Shown here piece after piece: positions 5,993 through 6,010 of a stretch of 6,010 nt of DNA. How positions within the stretch are numbered: the first letter of the stretch is position 1; each line of letters opens with the position of its first letter. Made by a program: the position numbers and the translations under genes. Origin of the DNA: Nitrospirota bacterium. Lineage in GTDB: Bacteria > Nitrospinota_A > UBA7883. Under the pieces are notes generated by a model, which was not told where the DNA came from, searched no databases, and was given only the letters and a program-made list of their open reading frames with translations. Location: the NCBI GenBank assembly GCA_011052055.1, contig DRJW01000468.1, positions 1-6,010 of the forward strand, read 5' to 3'.

Positions 5993-6010
5993 ACGTCCGC
6001 GACATTTATC

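Noticed and set aside
1..6010. CRISPR arrays, rRNA, riboswitches, toxin–antitoxin or phage genes
   Set aside because: No repeat-spacer pattern, conserved RNA fold or matching protein was seen on either strand.

Overview
The window carries the conserved bacterial protein-quality-control cluster tig–clpP–clpX–lon, read entirely on the minus strand (right to left), with a tRNA-Leu(UAG) gene just upstream of tig. Beyond the tRNA lie a divergent intergenic region, one small plus-strand gene of unknown function, and a short palindromic mobile-element-like repeat. The gene order is typical of Proteobacteria and several other, mostly Gram-negative, phyla. Base composition is about 50% GC. I cannot assign a phylum from these proteins; a deltaproteobacterium-like or uncultured candidate-phylum bacterium would fit, but this is only an impression.

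Layout from left to right: 1-1775 holds the first 591 codons of Lon (minus strand, cut by the window edge before the protease domain). 1776-1862 is an 87-bp clpX–lon spacer dominated by a strong inverted repeat. 1863-3113 is clpX. 3114-3154 is a short spacer. 3155-3847 is clpP, whose start overlaps the end of tig by 11 bp. 3837-5141 is tig, starting at TTG. 5182-5264 is tRNA-Leu with an encoded CCA. 5265-5490 is intergenic, with three dyad-symmetric sites, one of them a pair of divergent TATAAT boxes. 5491-5799 is a 102-codon plus-strand gene whose fold pattern resembles the periplasmic domain of ExbD/TolR. 5808-5992 is a MITE-like palindrome with near-perfect terminal inverted repeats and a TTTA duplication. 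5993-6010 holds nothing I recognise.

How the genes work together: trigger factor binds nascent chains at the ribosome exit tunnel. ClpX unfolds tagged or damaged proteins and feeds them into the ClpP chamber. Lon is a single-chain AAA+ protease that removes misfolded and regulatory proteins. Tight spacing, the tig/clpP overlap and the absence of a clear terminator suggest that tig, clpP and clpX share a transcript, possibly starting upstream of the tRNA. The hairpin before lon may separate lon expression from the rest.

Most of the window is ordinary housekeeping. I found no convincing new multi-gene system. The accessory interest is confined to the right-hand end (small ORF, palindromic element, dyads) and to a few details of the core genes: an extended ClpP N-terminus, an eroded prolyl-isomerase site in trigger factor, and the clpX–lon hairpin.
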